64,000 nt of DNA from Deltaproteobacteria bacterium (GTDB taxonomy: Bacteria; Myxococcota_A; UBA9042; PHBI01): contig JACKFA010000008.1 in the NCBI GenBank assembly GCA_020632715.1, forward strand, positions 186,001 through 250,000. The letters run 5' to 3'. Under the pieces are notes generated by a model. It was given only the letters and a program-made list of their open reading frames with translations, ran no database searches and was not told the DNA's origin. The translations under genes were made by a program, and so were the position numbers. Each line of letters starts with the position of its first letter. Within the stretch, counting starts at the first letter, position 1. Below are positions 8,609 through 20,004 of this stretch, piece by piece.

Positions 8609-11475
8609 CGCGGGCGCTCCCGACGCTCGCCGTGGTCGTCGCCGCCCTGGCCCCCGCGGCCGCCTGGGCCGAGGTCGGCTCATGGCGCGCCGAGCTCGGC
8701 GCCATCGAGCGCGCCATCGAGGCGGGGCGCTACGCGGACGCGCTGAACGAGGCCGGCCGCGTCGCGGCGGTCGCGCCCGTCGGCGATCACCACGTCCAGA
8801 GCGCGCTCCTCACGCTCCGCGCGCGCGCGCTCTCCGATCTCGGGCAGCTCAATGAGGCCGCGGACGCCCTCGACGGCGCGCTCGCGCAGCTCGTCGGCAC
8901 GACGGACGCCGAGCAGGTCGTCGCGATCCTCGTCGAGACGGGGGAGGTCCGCTGGCGTCAGGGGCAGAGCGTCGAGGCGCGACGCGCGTTCGACGAGGCC
9001 GCCGCCTGGAACGACGCGATCGCCCCCGGCAAGCGCGCCCCCGTCCTCGAGCGCGCCCGCGCGCGGCTCGCCGCGTTCCAGCACCGCTACGACGAGGCCC
9101 GGGACCGCTACGGCGCGGCGCGGGAGGCGTGCGACAGCGAGGCGGATCGGGCGCTCTGCGAGACGGAGGCCGACCTCGGGCTCGCGGGCGTGAGCCTCCA
9201 GCGCGGCGACGCCCTCAGCGCGCGGCGGCTGTTCGCGTCCGCCCTCGCCGAGTTCTCGCGCCGCGACGTCCCGCGCGAGCGCGCGATCGCCCTCGCCGGG
9301 CTCGCCGCCGCCCACCGCGAGCTCGGGGAGCGCGAGCTCGCCGCCGCCCACTGCGACGCGGCGCTCGCGATCGCGCGCGCGACCCACCACCGCCCGCTCC
9401 TCGCGCAGCTGCAGGCGCTGCGAGGGCAGATCGCCCTCGACGAGGGAGACACCGCCGTCGCGACGCGCTTCCTCGACGCCGCGCTCGAGCAGTACCGCGC
9501 GATGCGCTCGGCTCCCGGGATCGCCGCGAGCCGCGAGATCCTCGCGCGGCTCGCGCTCCGGCGCGGGCGCCGTCACGAGGCCGCCATCCACGCCCGCGCG
9601 GCGTCCGCGATCTACGCGGAGCTCGGCGACGGCGACGGGATCGTGAGCGCGAACGCCCTCCTCGCCGAGATCGCCGCCTCTCTCGGTGACACGGCTCGGG
9701 AGCAGGAGGCCGTGAACGCCATCCTCGCGAAGCGCCCTGCCCCGCGCGTCCGCCACGACGCTCTCGTCCGCGCGAGCCGCCTCGCCCGCGACCGAGGCGA
9801 CCTCCCGGGCGCCGTCGCGCTCCTCGAGGACGCCGGCGAGGCGCTCGACCAGGTCCCCGTCTGGCGACTCGACGCGCGCGAGCGCGACGCCCTCTCGCGG
9901 GAGCGCGCGAGCACCTACGACACGCTGATCGACGCGATCCTGAGCGAGCCCGCCGGCGACGACACGGCCGAGCACGCGCTCAACGCCTCCGAACGTGGCG
10001 CCGCGCGGGCGTTCGTGGACGTCCTCGAGCGCGCGCGGCTCCGGCGCGAGTCGCCGCGCGCCGCGGAGCTCCTCGCCGAGCTCGACGAGGTCGATCGCGC
10101 CGATCGACGCGCCGCGCAGGCGGGCGCCGCGCCCGGAGACGGCGCGCTCGCCGCCCTCTCCGACCGCCGGAACCGCCTCGAGTTCGCGCTCCTCGGGCTC
10201 GCCCCGCGCTGGCTCGCGCCGCGCGGATCAGAGGCGGAGCGCCGGATCGCTCGCGCCGTGTCGAACGTCGCGACCGGGCTCCGCGACGACGTGGTCATCC
10301 TGAAGTACCACCTCGCCGAGCCGCGGAGCTGGCTCTTCGCCATCGACAGCGGCGGGATCAGCGTCTTCGAGCTCCCGTCGCGCGAGGCGCTCGCTCGCGA
10401 CGTGAAGGCCTTCGACGACGCGATCGCGAAGCCCGGCGCCTCGTCGCGCGTCGTCGCGCGCCTCGGGGGGCGACTCTACGACGCCCTCATCGCGCCTGCG
10501 CGGGCGCGGATCGGCGCGCGCACCCGGCTCGTCGTCGTGCCACACCGCGAGCTCCGGCTCCTGCCGTTCGACGCGCTGACGATGCCCACGCGCGGCGCGA
10601 CGCGTGCCGAGCGCGCCGTCGCCGCGCGGAACCGGACGCCGCTCTACCTGATCTATCGTTACACGGTGAGCTACGCGCCGTCCGTCGCCGTGGTCGACGA
10701 CCTGCACCACGAGGCCGAGCGCAGGGCGCGGCTCGCGCGCTACCCGCTCGTCGCCTTCGCGGACCCGCGCTACGACGAGCGCCTCGCCTCGCTCCCGAGG
10801 CTCGCGGCCTCGAAGGGCGAGGTCGAGATGGCGAGCGCGAGCCTCCACGCCGGAGACGCCGCGGGGACCCTGTTCCTCGGCGCCGAGGCGTCGGAGGACC
10901 GGCTGAAGAAGCTCGATCTCTCGCGCTACCGGGTCGTCCACCTCGCCGCGCACGGCTTCGCGCCGGACCGGGTCGGCGGCGACGAGCAGCCCGCCCTCTT
11001 CCTCGCGCCGAGCGGCGGCGAGGACGGCGTGCTCAAGCTCTCCGAGGTCCTCGACCTGAACCTCGACGCCGATCTCGTCGTGCTCTCGGCCTGCTCGAGC
11101 GCGCGCGGCGATCTCGAACCAGGCGACGGCCTCGGCGCCCTCACCCACGCCTTCCTCTACGCCGGCAGCTCGTCGGTGCTCGCGACCCTCTGGGCCGTCG
11201 AGGACACGCACGCGGCGCGGATCATGGCCGGCTTCTACCGCGAGCTCGGCGAGGCGCGGCCGAGCGCCGAGGCCCTGCGCGATGCTCGGCTCGCCCTGCT
11301 CGCGGGCGCGACCGGCCGCGAGGAGCGGCTCGTGACGCGGGGGATCGGCGGCATCACCGACGGGACGCAGGAGCCGACGATCGCGCGTCCGGCGCGCCGC
11401 GCGGCGCGCTCGGCCGACCCGTTCTTCTGGGCGTCGTACGTGTTGGTGGGTGAAAGCGGCGACATCTTGCGGTAA
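8605..11475 (+). CDS. exported TPR-CHAT protein
   Basis: 956 residues, starting at a GTG overlapping the previous stop as GTGA. A signal peptide (TRALPTLAVVVAALAPAAAWA) predicts export. Residues about 25-480 are TPR-like helical repeats with recurrent A...GRYADAL, LGQLNEAADALDGAL and LGERELAAAHCDAAL patterns. Residues about 600-955 form a CHAT domain: TRLVVVPHRELRLLPFDAL, HLAAHG (His783) and VLSACSSARGD (Cys830), then SSVLATLWAVEDTHAA and FFWASYVLVGE. The catalytic dyad is intact. TPR-CHAT proteins are caspase-like proteases whose repeats bind partners or effectors; CRISPR-linked and gasdermin-linked examples are cytosolic, so export is notable. It may meet the outer part of the preceding CHAT protein. 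Confidence 0.88.
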   Translation: MTRALPTLAVVVAALAPAAAWAEVGSWRAELGAIERAIEAGRYADALNEAGRVAAVAPVGDHHVQSALLTLRARALSDLGQLNEAADALDGALAQLVGTTDAEQVVAILVETGEVRWRQGQSVEARRAFDEAAAWNDAIAPGKRAPVLERARARLAAFQHRYDEARDRYGAAREACDSEADRALCETEADLGLAGVSLQRGDALSARRLFASALAEFSRRDVPRERAIALAGLAAAHRELGERELAAAHCDAALAIARATHHRPLLAQLQALRGQIALDEGDTAVATRFLDAALEQYRAMRSAPGIAASREILARLALRRGRRHEAAIHARAASAIYAELGDGDGIVSANALLAEIAASLGDTAREQEAVNAILAKRPAPRVRHDALVRASRLARDRGDLPGAVALLEDAGEALDQVPVWRLDARERDALSRERASTYDTLIDAILSEPAGDDTAEHALNASERGAARAFVDVLERARLRRESPRAAELLAELDEVDRADRRAAQAGAAPGDGALAALSDRRNRLEFALLGLAPRWLAPRGSEAERRIARAVSNVATGLRDDVVILKYHLAEPRSWLFAIDSGGISVFELPSREALARDVKAFDDAIAKPGASSRVVARLGGRLYDALIAPARARIGARTRLVVVPHRELRLLPFDALTMPTRGATRAERAVAARNRTPLYLIYRYTVSYAPSVAVVDDLHHEAERRARLARYPLVAFADPRYDERLASLPRLAASKGEVEMASASLHAGDAAGTLFLGAEASEDRLKKLDLSRYRVVHLAAHGFAPDRVGGDEQPALFLAPSGGEDGVLKLSEVLDLNLDADLVVLSACSSARGDLEPGDGLGALTHAFLYAGSSSVLATLWAVEDTHAARIMAGFYRELGEARPSAEALRDARLALLAGATGREERLVTRGIGGITDGTQEPTIARPARRAARSADPFFWASYVLVGESGDILR

Positions 11476-11489
11476 AGACCGCCGCGAAC

Positions 11490-12491
11490 ATGCGTCGGAC
11501 GGTCGCCATCGCCCTGGCCCTGGGGCTCCTCGTCGTCAGCGCGGCGGCCTTCGTGCTGTCGCGCGTGAGGACGTCGTCGACGACGGGCTCGGAGACCGTG
11601 CAGCGCGCCGCGGAGATCGTCCGGGCCGCCTTCGCGGACGGTGACGCCGTGCGGGCGAGCCCCTTCTGGGCCATGTCGCCCTACTGGTTCGTCCAGGGCG
11701 CGGGCCCCGGGGCCGAGCGCTACCCCTTCCCGGCGCTGATGGCCTTCGACGACATCGACCCGGTCGACCTCGTCCGCTTCGCGCGCCTCTGGGTCATCGG
11801 CCTCCACGGGCGCGGCGCGCCGCCCCCCGACAGCGTCGCCGCCGCGCTCACGCTCGACGAGCAGCAAGACGTCGGCGACGGCGCCGTCGTCGCCCGCTAT
11901 CTCGTCGACCGCGTGGTGCCGCTCCACCGGATGACCGAGGAGCTCGAGAAGCTCGAGGTCCGCCGCCGCGCGCCCGACGGCGCCGTGACGCCCTGCCCAT
12001 ACAGCGGAGGCAGGCACCGCTGCGGACGCGAGCCCTGGTTCGACCTGCACATCCAGGATCGCGACGTCTCGCAGCGCGACGTGCACTGGATCTTCGCCCA
12101 CCCGGGGCCGGGCGCGATCGCGCTCGAGGTCGACTGGCCGGAGCTCGCGCCGAGCTCGTGGGTGGTCCTGAGGATGGGCTTCACGCTCGCCGGGATCATG
12201 CACAAGGAGGGCGAGGACACGGTCGTCCGCGTGTCGGTCGACGGCGCCGAGATCGACCGCTTCACGCTCGCGCCCCACGTCTACACGCGCGAGGTCCGCG
12301 CCTATGAGCTGCCGCCCGGCGGAGACGCCGGCCCCACCTTCTCCTTCGCCGTGCAGACCGGTGAGGAGCACGGCTGGCGCGAGCTCATGGTCGAGGGCGA
12401 CGACTTCCCGACGCTGCCGCCGATCGTCGAGGCGGCCGCGACGTTCGTGCGGCGCCTCGGCGACGCGCCGACCGCCGCCGAGGCGGACTGA
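11490..12491 (+). CDS. membrane-anchored protein of unknown function
   Basis: 333 residues, ATG at 11490, 14 bases after the TPR-CHAT gene and probably the last gene of that operon. The N-terminus (RRTVAIALALGLLVVSAAAF) is a signal anchor or uncleaved signal. The remainder is predicted outside and beta-rich, with PCPYSGGRHRCGREP holding two cysteines that could pair, WFDLHIQDRDVSQRDVHWIF, and ALEVDWPELAPSSWVVLRMG. A late strand-rich segment (TVVRVSVDGAEIDRFTL) resembles a carbohydrate-binding-like beta-sandwich, but I cannot assign a family. It is convergent with the glycosyltransferase gene, 30 bases away. It could be an envelope partner of the CHAT proteins. Confidence 0.75.
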   Translation: MRRTVAIALALGLLVVSAAAFVLSRVRTSSTTGSETVQRAAEIVRAAFADGDAVRASPFWAMSPYWFVQGAGPGAERYPFPALMAFDDIDPVDLVRFARLWVIGLHGRGAPPPDSVAAALTLDEQQDVGDGAVVARYLVDRVVPLHRMTEELEKLEVRRRAPDGAVTPCPYSGGRHRCGREPWFDLHIQDRDVSQRDVHWIFAHPGPGAIALEVDWPELAPSSWVVLRMGFTLAGIMHKEGEDTVVRVSVDGAEIDRFTLAPHVYTREVRAYELPPGGDAGPTFSFAVQTGEEHGWRELMVEGDDFPTLPPIVEAAATFVRRLGDAPTAAEAD

Positions 12492-12521
12492 CCGCCGACC
12501 GGATCGGCCAGGTCGACCAGG

Positions 12522-14665
12522 TCACGGCGCGATGAAGCCGGGCGACGGGCCGATGATCTCGGCCACCTCGGGGCGCACGTAGACGTCGAGGAAGGAGACG
12601 CCGTCCTGCGCGACCTCGGCGTAGGGTCCGACGACGTTCATGTCGCGGTGGAGCGTGATGTCGTTCTCGTGGAGCGCCTTGTGGGGCTCCGTGAGCGCGA
12701 TCTGCGCGCCCTCGGGCCCGTTGTGGTAGCGGATGTCGCCGCGGAGGAGCCCCATCCGCTGGTACATCGCGTAGGCGTCCCAGGTGGTGTCCTGGAACCA
12801 GACGCGCGCGTTCTTCGGGGCGTGCGCGTTCAGCCACGGGAGCGCCTGGAGCGAGGTGAAGCCCCAGAACATGCGCATCATCTTGTGCTGGGCGCCGCCC
12901 TGGAGGCCGCCCATCAGGAGCTCGTTGTAGTAGCCGGTGCCAGCCCAGGAGATCGAGACCGAGGCCGCGACGGGCTGCGCGAGGAGGAGCCCGGCCGTGA
13001 CGGGCGCGGCGAGCTTCCGCCACGGGAGCGCGAGCACCATCGCCTGGAAGCCGTAGCCCGCGATGAGGAGGATGAAGGGCATGCCGGTCATCCAGTGCTT
13101 GATGCCGCCGAAGATCGGGGTCGACGGGAGCGCGATGAGGAGGATCGGGAGGAGGCCGTTCAGGAGCGCGAAGACCGTGGCGCGCTCGCGGAACGTCGGG
13201 GCGACGCGCGCGCGGAGGGCCGTCCACCAGAGGCGGAGGGAGCCCGGCGGCGCGAGACAGAGGACGCCGGCGACCGCGAGGATGAGGAAGACCTCGGGCA
13301 CCGTGACACCGGTCATCACGAAGGGGTAGCTCACCGGGAACGGCGGCTGCGGCAGCGGCGTACCGAAGTACCACTGCATGTAGTGCTCGTGCTCGAGGTG
13401 GAACGCGAAGTAGTCGCGCACGGCCCGCATCGGGTCGTACCAGAGCTTCGGCCAGAAGGAGAACCAGAGCGGGAGGCCGACGACCGGCATCGCGATGAGC
13501 GAGATCGGGAGCGGTGGGAGGGCGACGTGCACGCGGAGGCCGTCGCGGCCGAAGCGGAGGCGGTCGCGGCCGGCCCAGAGCCAGTAGAGGATGAGGCCGA
13601 CGGGGATGAAGAAGGCGTTGTGCTTCGTCAGGAGCGCCACACCCCAGGCGAGGCCGGCGCCGAGCGCCCAGCGGCGGTCGTCGAGCGAGCGCCAGAACGC
13701 GTAGAGCGTGAGCAGCGTCATCGCGACGATGGGCATGTCGAAGCACGTGAGGTGCGCGTGGAAGAAGTGGCGCGGCGTGAAGAGGAAGGCGAGCGCGCCG
13801 AAGAGCCCGGCGATCCAGCCGAAGAGCTCGCAGCCGAGGAGGAACGTGAGGGAGACGGCGAGGCCGGCCGTGAGGATGGCCGGGAAGCGCATGGCGGTGG
13901 CCTCGTCCATCACGGCGAGGCCGCGGTCCTCACGGGCCTGGCAGGTGGTCATGACGATGTCTGCTGGCTCGGCCGCGGTTGGCGGGGCTTCCGCCTCGGC
14001 CGCGTCGGCGTCGGCGTCGGCCGCGTCGGGGTCGTCCTCGCCGTCGGGGAGCGGGGCGCGCGGCCGGACGCGGTGGAGCTCGGGCGCGCCATCGCCCGGG
14101 CGGGCGCGGCAGAGGTCGCGGAGCGCGGCCGGATCGCCCTCGACGACCGCGGCGACCGCGGCGCGGGGCGTGCGCTCGGTGACGCGCGCGCGGCCGATCA
14201 CGCGCGCGGGGTCCGTCGGAGCCTCGCCGACGTGGAGCGGGCGCAAGAGCTCGACCTCGGCGCCGACGGCGAAGCCCTCGGCAGGAGCGGTCTCGACGCG
14301 GATCGTCGGCGCGGCGTCGGGGCGGCCCGTCACGGCGACGTCGCGGTCCTTGCGCGCGAAGGCGCGCCACGACAGGCCGAAGAGCGCCTTCATGAGCGGC
14401 GGGTGCTCGAAGTTCCCGACCCAGGTGCGGATGACGGGGTCGCGGCTGAACGCGCGGTGCACGGCCTCGTCGTCGGGGGCGTCCTCCACGCTGACGAACC
14501 ACTCCTGATAGGACATGGCGTAGCGGAAGTAGAACGACTCGTCGCGGGTGTAGCCCATGTCGAGCGTCGCCATCAGGACGGCGACCGTGCCGACGAAGAG
14601 GATCGCGGCGACGCCTGCGCGAGCGCGGGTCGTGAGCGGGGCGAGGCCGGTCCAGTCGGGGCCCC

Positions 14666-14669
<4 letters not shown>
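12522..14669 (-). CDS. GT39/ArnT-type membrane glycosyltransferase
   Basis: 715 residues, GTG at 14669 overlapping the uvrA stop as GTGA. After a first TM helix (GVAAILFVGTVAVLMATL) comes MGYTRDESFYF, the acidic DE motif in the first outer loop where GT39/ArnT enzymes bind the polyprenyl-linked sugar. About eleven further hydrophobic helices follow, including SLTFLLGCELFGWIAGLFGA and HLTCFDMPIVAMTLLTLYAF. Unusual is an inserted loop of roughly 150 residues between the first and second TM helices, ending in an Asp/Ala-rich low-complexity run (DADADAAEAEAPPTAAEPAD). The enzyme should transfer a lipid-linked sugar to protein or lipid in the envelope; the acceptor is unknown. Pairing with uvrA is probably positional only. 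Confidence 0.8.
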
Positions 14670-17494
<2,825 letters not shown>

Positions 17495-17545
17495 GGATGG
17501 GGTCCTTTCCGGCCCGCCGCGCGGGGCGACGGCCAGCGGAAGCAG

Positions 17546-17575
17546 CCTATAGCCGACCGGACCCCGCGCTGACAA
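17546..17575 (-). promoter_or_regulatory. predicted uvrA promoter
   Basis: On the minus strand TTGTCA (17570-17575) and TATAGG (17546-17551) are separated by 18 bases. The start point would fall near 17538, giving a leader of about 45 bases before the GTG at 17494 and supporting that start codon. Confidence 0.55.
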
Positions 17576-17744
17576 CGACCGTCGCGAGGGAGGGGGCGAC
17601 GGCCCGGATGGGCGGGGGGAGCCGTCGGGACGCGCTCGTGGGCCCCTCCGAAAGCGCAGCGGCCCGACCCGGTATGGTTGCGGGCGTCGCGGAGCCGTGC
17701 CATCTTTCCTCCACGCGAAGGCTAAGCGTGTCGCCGAGGAAGGG

Positions 17745-18512
17745 ATGAGACTTCAGTACGCCGGGGCCACCCACGTCGGGATGAAACGGGACCACAACGA
17801 GGACAGCCTGCTCCTTCAGCCCGAGCAGAACCTCTTCGTGGTCGCCGACGGTATGGGGGGCCACAGCTCGGGCGAGGTCGCGAGCAAGATCGCCGTGGAC
17901 ACGCTGCGCACGTTCTTCGAGGACACGTCGAAGGATGACGAGGTCACGTGGCCGTTCAAGCCCGACCGGAACCTCGGCTACGACGAGAACCGCGTCGCGG
18001 CGGGCGTGAAGCTCGCGAATCGCAACATCTACGAGGCCGCGCAGGCCGACGCCCGCTACAAGGGCATGGGGACCACCTGCGTCGGGATGCTCTGGGTCGA
18101 TGAGTGCGCCGTCATCGGGCACGTCGGGGACTCGCGCTGCTATCGGATCCGCGGGAGCGAGATCGCGCAGCTCACCGAGGACCACAGCCTGCTGAACGAC
18201 TACAAGAAGATCCAGCAGCTGACCCCCGAGGAAGAGGCCGCGTTCCAGTACAAGAACATCATCGTCCGCGCGCTCGGCATGAAAGAGGCGGTCGTCGTCG
18301 ACGTGGACCGGCAGGAGCCGCAGGAGGGCGACGTGCTGCTCCTCTGCTCCGACGGGCTCAGCGGCGAGGTGCCGGACGACAAGATCCTCGAGCTCGTGAA
18401 CAAGCACCGCGAAGACCTCGACGCCGGCGTGCAGGCGCTGATCCAGGCCGCCTGCGACAACGGCGGCAAGGACAACGTCACCGTGGTGCTCGTCAAGTAC
18501 CTCGGGAAGTAG
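17745..18512 (+). CDS. PP2C-family Ser/Thr protein phosphatase
   Basis: 255 residues from the ATG at 17745, which has GAGGAAGGG directly upstream; this removes 16 residues of a longer frame. All PP2C motifs are visible: GMKRDHNEDS, VADGMGGHSSGE, GMGTTCVGML, GHVGDSRCYR, TEDHSL, CSDGLSGEV and GGKDNVTVVLV. The Asp residues in these motifs bind the two catalytic metal ions. The protein is soluble, without TM or FHA segments, so it is a cytosolic phosphatase that reverses Hanks-type kinase phosphorylation, as is common in myxobacteria. No partner kinase gene is adjacent. It is convergent with the nucleotidyltransferase gene and the two coding regions overlap by 20 bases at their 3' ends. Confidence 0.93.
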   Translation: MRLQYAGATHVGMKRDHNEDSLLLQPEQNLFVVADGMGGHSSGEVASKIAVDTLRTFFEDTSKDDEVTWPFKPDRNLGYDENRVAAGVKLANRNIYEAAQADARYKGMGTTCVGMLWVDECAVIGHVGDSRCYRIRGSEIAQLTEDHSLLNDYKKIQQLTPEEEAAFQYKNIIVRALGMKEAVVVDVDRQEPQEGDVLLLCSDGLSGEVPDDKILELVNKHREDLDAGVQALIQAACDNGGKDNVTVVLVKYLGK

Positions 18513-19287
18513 CGGGCGCTCGGCCGTGGGAACCTCCTCGCAGGCACGCCGTCGGCGGCCCGAGGAGACGCGGGAGCGCGCGCCAGGCGGCGCGGTGCGC
18601 CTCGGCGAGGCGCCACGGCGTGCCGAGATCGGACCAGAAGCCGCGGGTCTCGTGGGTCGCGACACGGAGTCCGCCGGCGAGGTGCGGGAGGTGGCCGTCG
18701 CGGAGGTTGCACGCGGGGCCATCCGGGAGGCGGTCGAGGAGCGTGGGCTCGGCGAGCTGCACGCCGCAGAACGCGGCGGCGTCGACGTCGTAGGGCTCGA
18801 TGAGGCCCGCGAGCTCGCCGGCGCCGGTCAGCACGAGGCGGCGGAGGTCGAGCGAGACGCCGCGCGTGACGAGGAGCGTGGCGGCGGCTCCCGCGCGGGC
18901 GTGGGTCGCGGCGAGCGCGCGCAGGTCCTCTTCGAAGACGACGTCCGCGTTCACGACCCAGAAGGGCTCGCGGCCGAGCCACGGGGCGAGGTGCTTCAAC
19001 GCGCCGCCCGTCCCGAGGAGCTCGGTCTCCGGGGACAGGTGCAGCTCGAGGTCCGGGTGCCGCGGCGTGAGGACGTCGCGCACGTGGCGCGCGACCTGCT
19101 CGGCGAGGTGGAAGGTGTTGACGGCGACGCGGCGGACGCCGGCCTGGGCGAGCTTCGCAACTGCGAGATCGAGGAGAGGCCACCCGAAGAAGGGGATCAG
19201 GGCCTTCGGCGTCGCGTCCGTGAGCGGTCGCAAACGCGACCCCACCCCGGCGGCCAGGACCACCCCGCTCGTCGGACCGCTCGCCAT
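18493..19287 (-). CDS. sugar-phosphate nucleotidyltransferase (MurU/ManC-like)
   Basis: 264 residues from the ATG at 19287 with GGGGAGG upstream. The N-terminus GVVLAAGVGSRLRPLTDATP followed by KALIPFFGWPLLD is the GxGxRxxPxTxxxPKxL nucleotide-binding motif of NTP-transferases. WVVNADVVFEEDL contains the metal-binding Asp, and GFWSDLGTPWRLAEAH is the WxDxGTP motif near the end. The length and motifs fit the short MurU/mannose-1-phosphate guanylyltransferase group, which makes UDP-MurNAc or GDP-sugars for wall recycling or glycans. The exact substrate cannot be decided. The last ~25 residues are low-complexity. It diverges from nuoE across about 210 bases. Confidence 0.85.
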   Translation of the reverse strand: MASGPTSGVVLAAGVGSRLRPLTDATPKALIPFFGWPLLDLAVAKLAQAGVRRVAVNTFHLAEQVARHVRDVLTPRHPDLELHLSPETELLGTGGALKHLAPWLGREPFWVVNADVVFEEDLRALAATHARAGAAATLLVTRGVSLDLRRLVLTGAGELAGLIEPYDVDAAAFCGVQLAEPTLLDRLPDGPACNLRDGHLPHLAGGLRVATHETRGFWSDLGTPWRLAEAHRAAWRALPRLLGPPTACLRGGSHGRAPATSRGT

Positions 19288-19414
19288 CTCGGCCTCCCCG
19301 CGCCCAGCGCGCTGCCGCTGGGATCCGCGGCACCGCGGCATCCTAGCAGCGTCCCGCCCGCGCGCCAGGGCGTCGCTGCGGATCCCGCGCGGACGTCGGC
19401 CCCGCGAGGACTCC

Positions 19415-19443
19415 TTGCGCTTTTCGCCGTCATCTTCTAGGCT
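19415..19443 (+). promoter_or_regulatory. predicted promoter of the nuo operon
   Basis: TTGCGC (19415-19420), a 17-base spacer and TAGGCT (19438-19443) lie about 60 bases before nuoE, in the only stretch of this divergent spacer that is relatively AT-rich. Matches are partial, so confidence is modest. Confidence 0.35.
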
Positions 19444-19500
19444 CGCCGCGAATCTCGGGAGCGCCGGCCCGAAGGACACGATATCATTGAGGATATGAGC

Positions 19501-20004
19501 ATGGCCCTGGCATTCAGCCCCGAGGCGAACGACCAGATCGACGCGATCCTCAAGCGCTACCCAACGCGCCTGGCCGCGCTGATCCCGGTCCTCTTCGTCG
19601 CCCAGCGTACGTTCGGCTACCTCAGCTCCGAGGCGATGGAGCTCGTGGCGGCGCGGCTCGACCTGCCCCCTGCGCAGGTCATCAGCACCGCGACGTTCTA
19701 CACGATGTTCAACAAGAAGCCCGTGGGCCGCTACCACGTGCAGGTGTGCAAGAACATCTCCTGCTACCTGCGCGGCGCGGACGAGGTCACGAGCTGCCTC
19801 TCGGAGAAGCTCGGAGTCCGGCCGGGCGGCACCACGCCCGACGGCGCGTTCACGCTCGAGGAGGTCGAGTGCCTCGCCGCGTGCGGGCGCGCCCCCGTCG
19901 TGCAGGTGAACGAGCAGTACCACGAGTGGCAGACGCGCGAGTCCGCGGCGGCGCTCGTCGCCGAGCTCCGCGAGAAGGCCGGCGCGAAGGGAGGGGGCGT
20001 CTGA
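19501..20004 (+). CDS. nuoE: NADH-quinone oxidoreductase subunit E
   Basis: 167 residues from the ATG at 19501. Another ATG at 19495 is in frame, but the GAGG at 19490 is eight bases from the later codon and only two from the earlier one. The family fold is complete: ILKRYPTRLAALIPVLFVAQ, then TATFYTMFNKKPVG, and four cysteines for the 2Fe-2S cluster in VCKNISC and ECLAACG. NuoE pairs with NuoF in the peripheral NADH-oxidising arm of complex I. It is the first gene of an operon that includes F, J, K, L, M and N; its stop overlaps the nuoF start by one base. Confidence 0.97.
   Translation: MALAFSPEANDQIDAILKRYPTRLAALIPVLFVAQRTFGYLSSEAMELVAARLDLPPAQVISTATFYTMFNKKPVGRYHVQVCKNISCYLRGADEVTSCLSEKLGVRPGGTTPDGAFTLEEVECLAACGRAPVVQVNEQYHEWQTRESAAALVAELREKAGAKGGGV

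Noticed and set aside
6347..8683. Long minus-strand frame opposite the first CHAT gene
   Set aside because: The CHAT gene has intact catalytic motifs and a ribosome site; the opposite frame is Arg/Glu/Gly-rich without domains.
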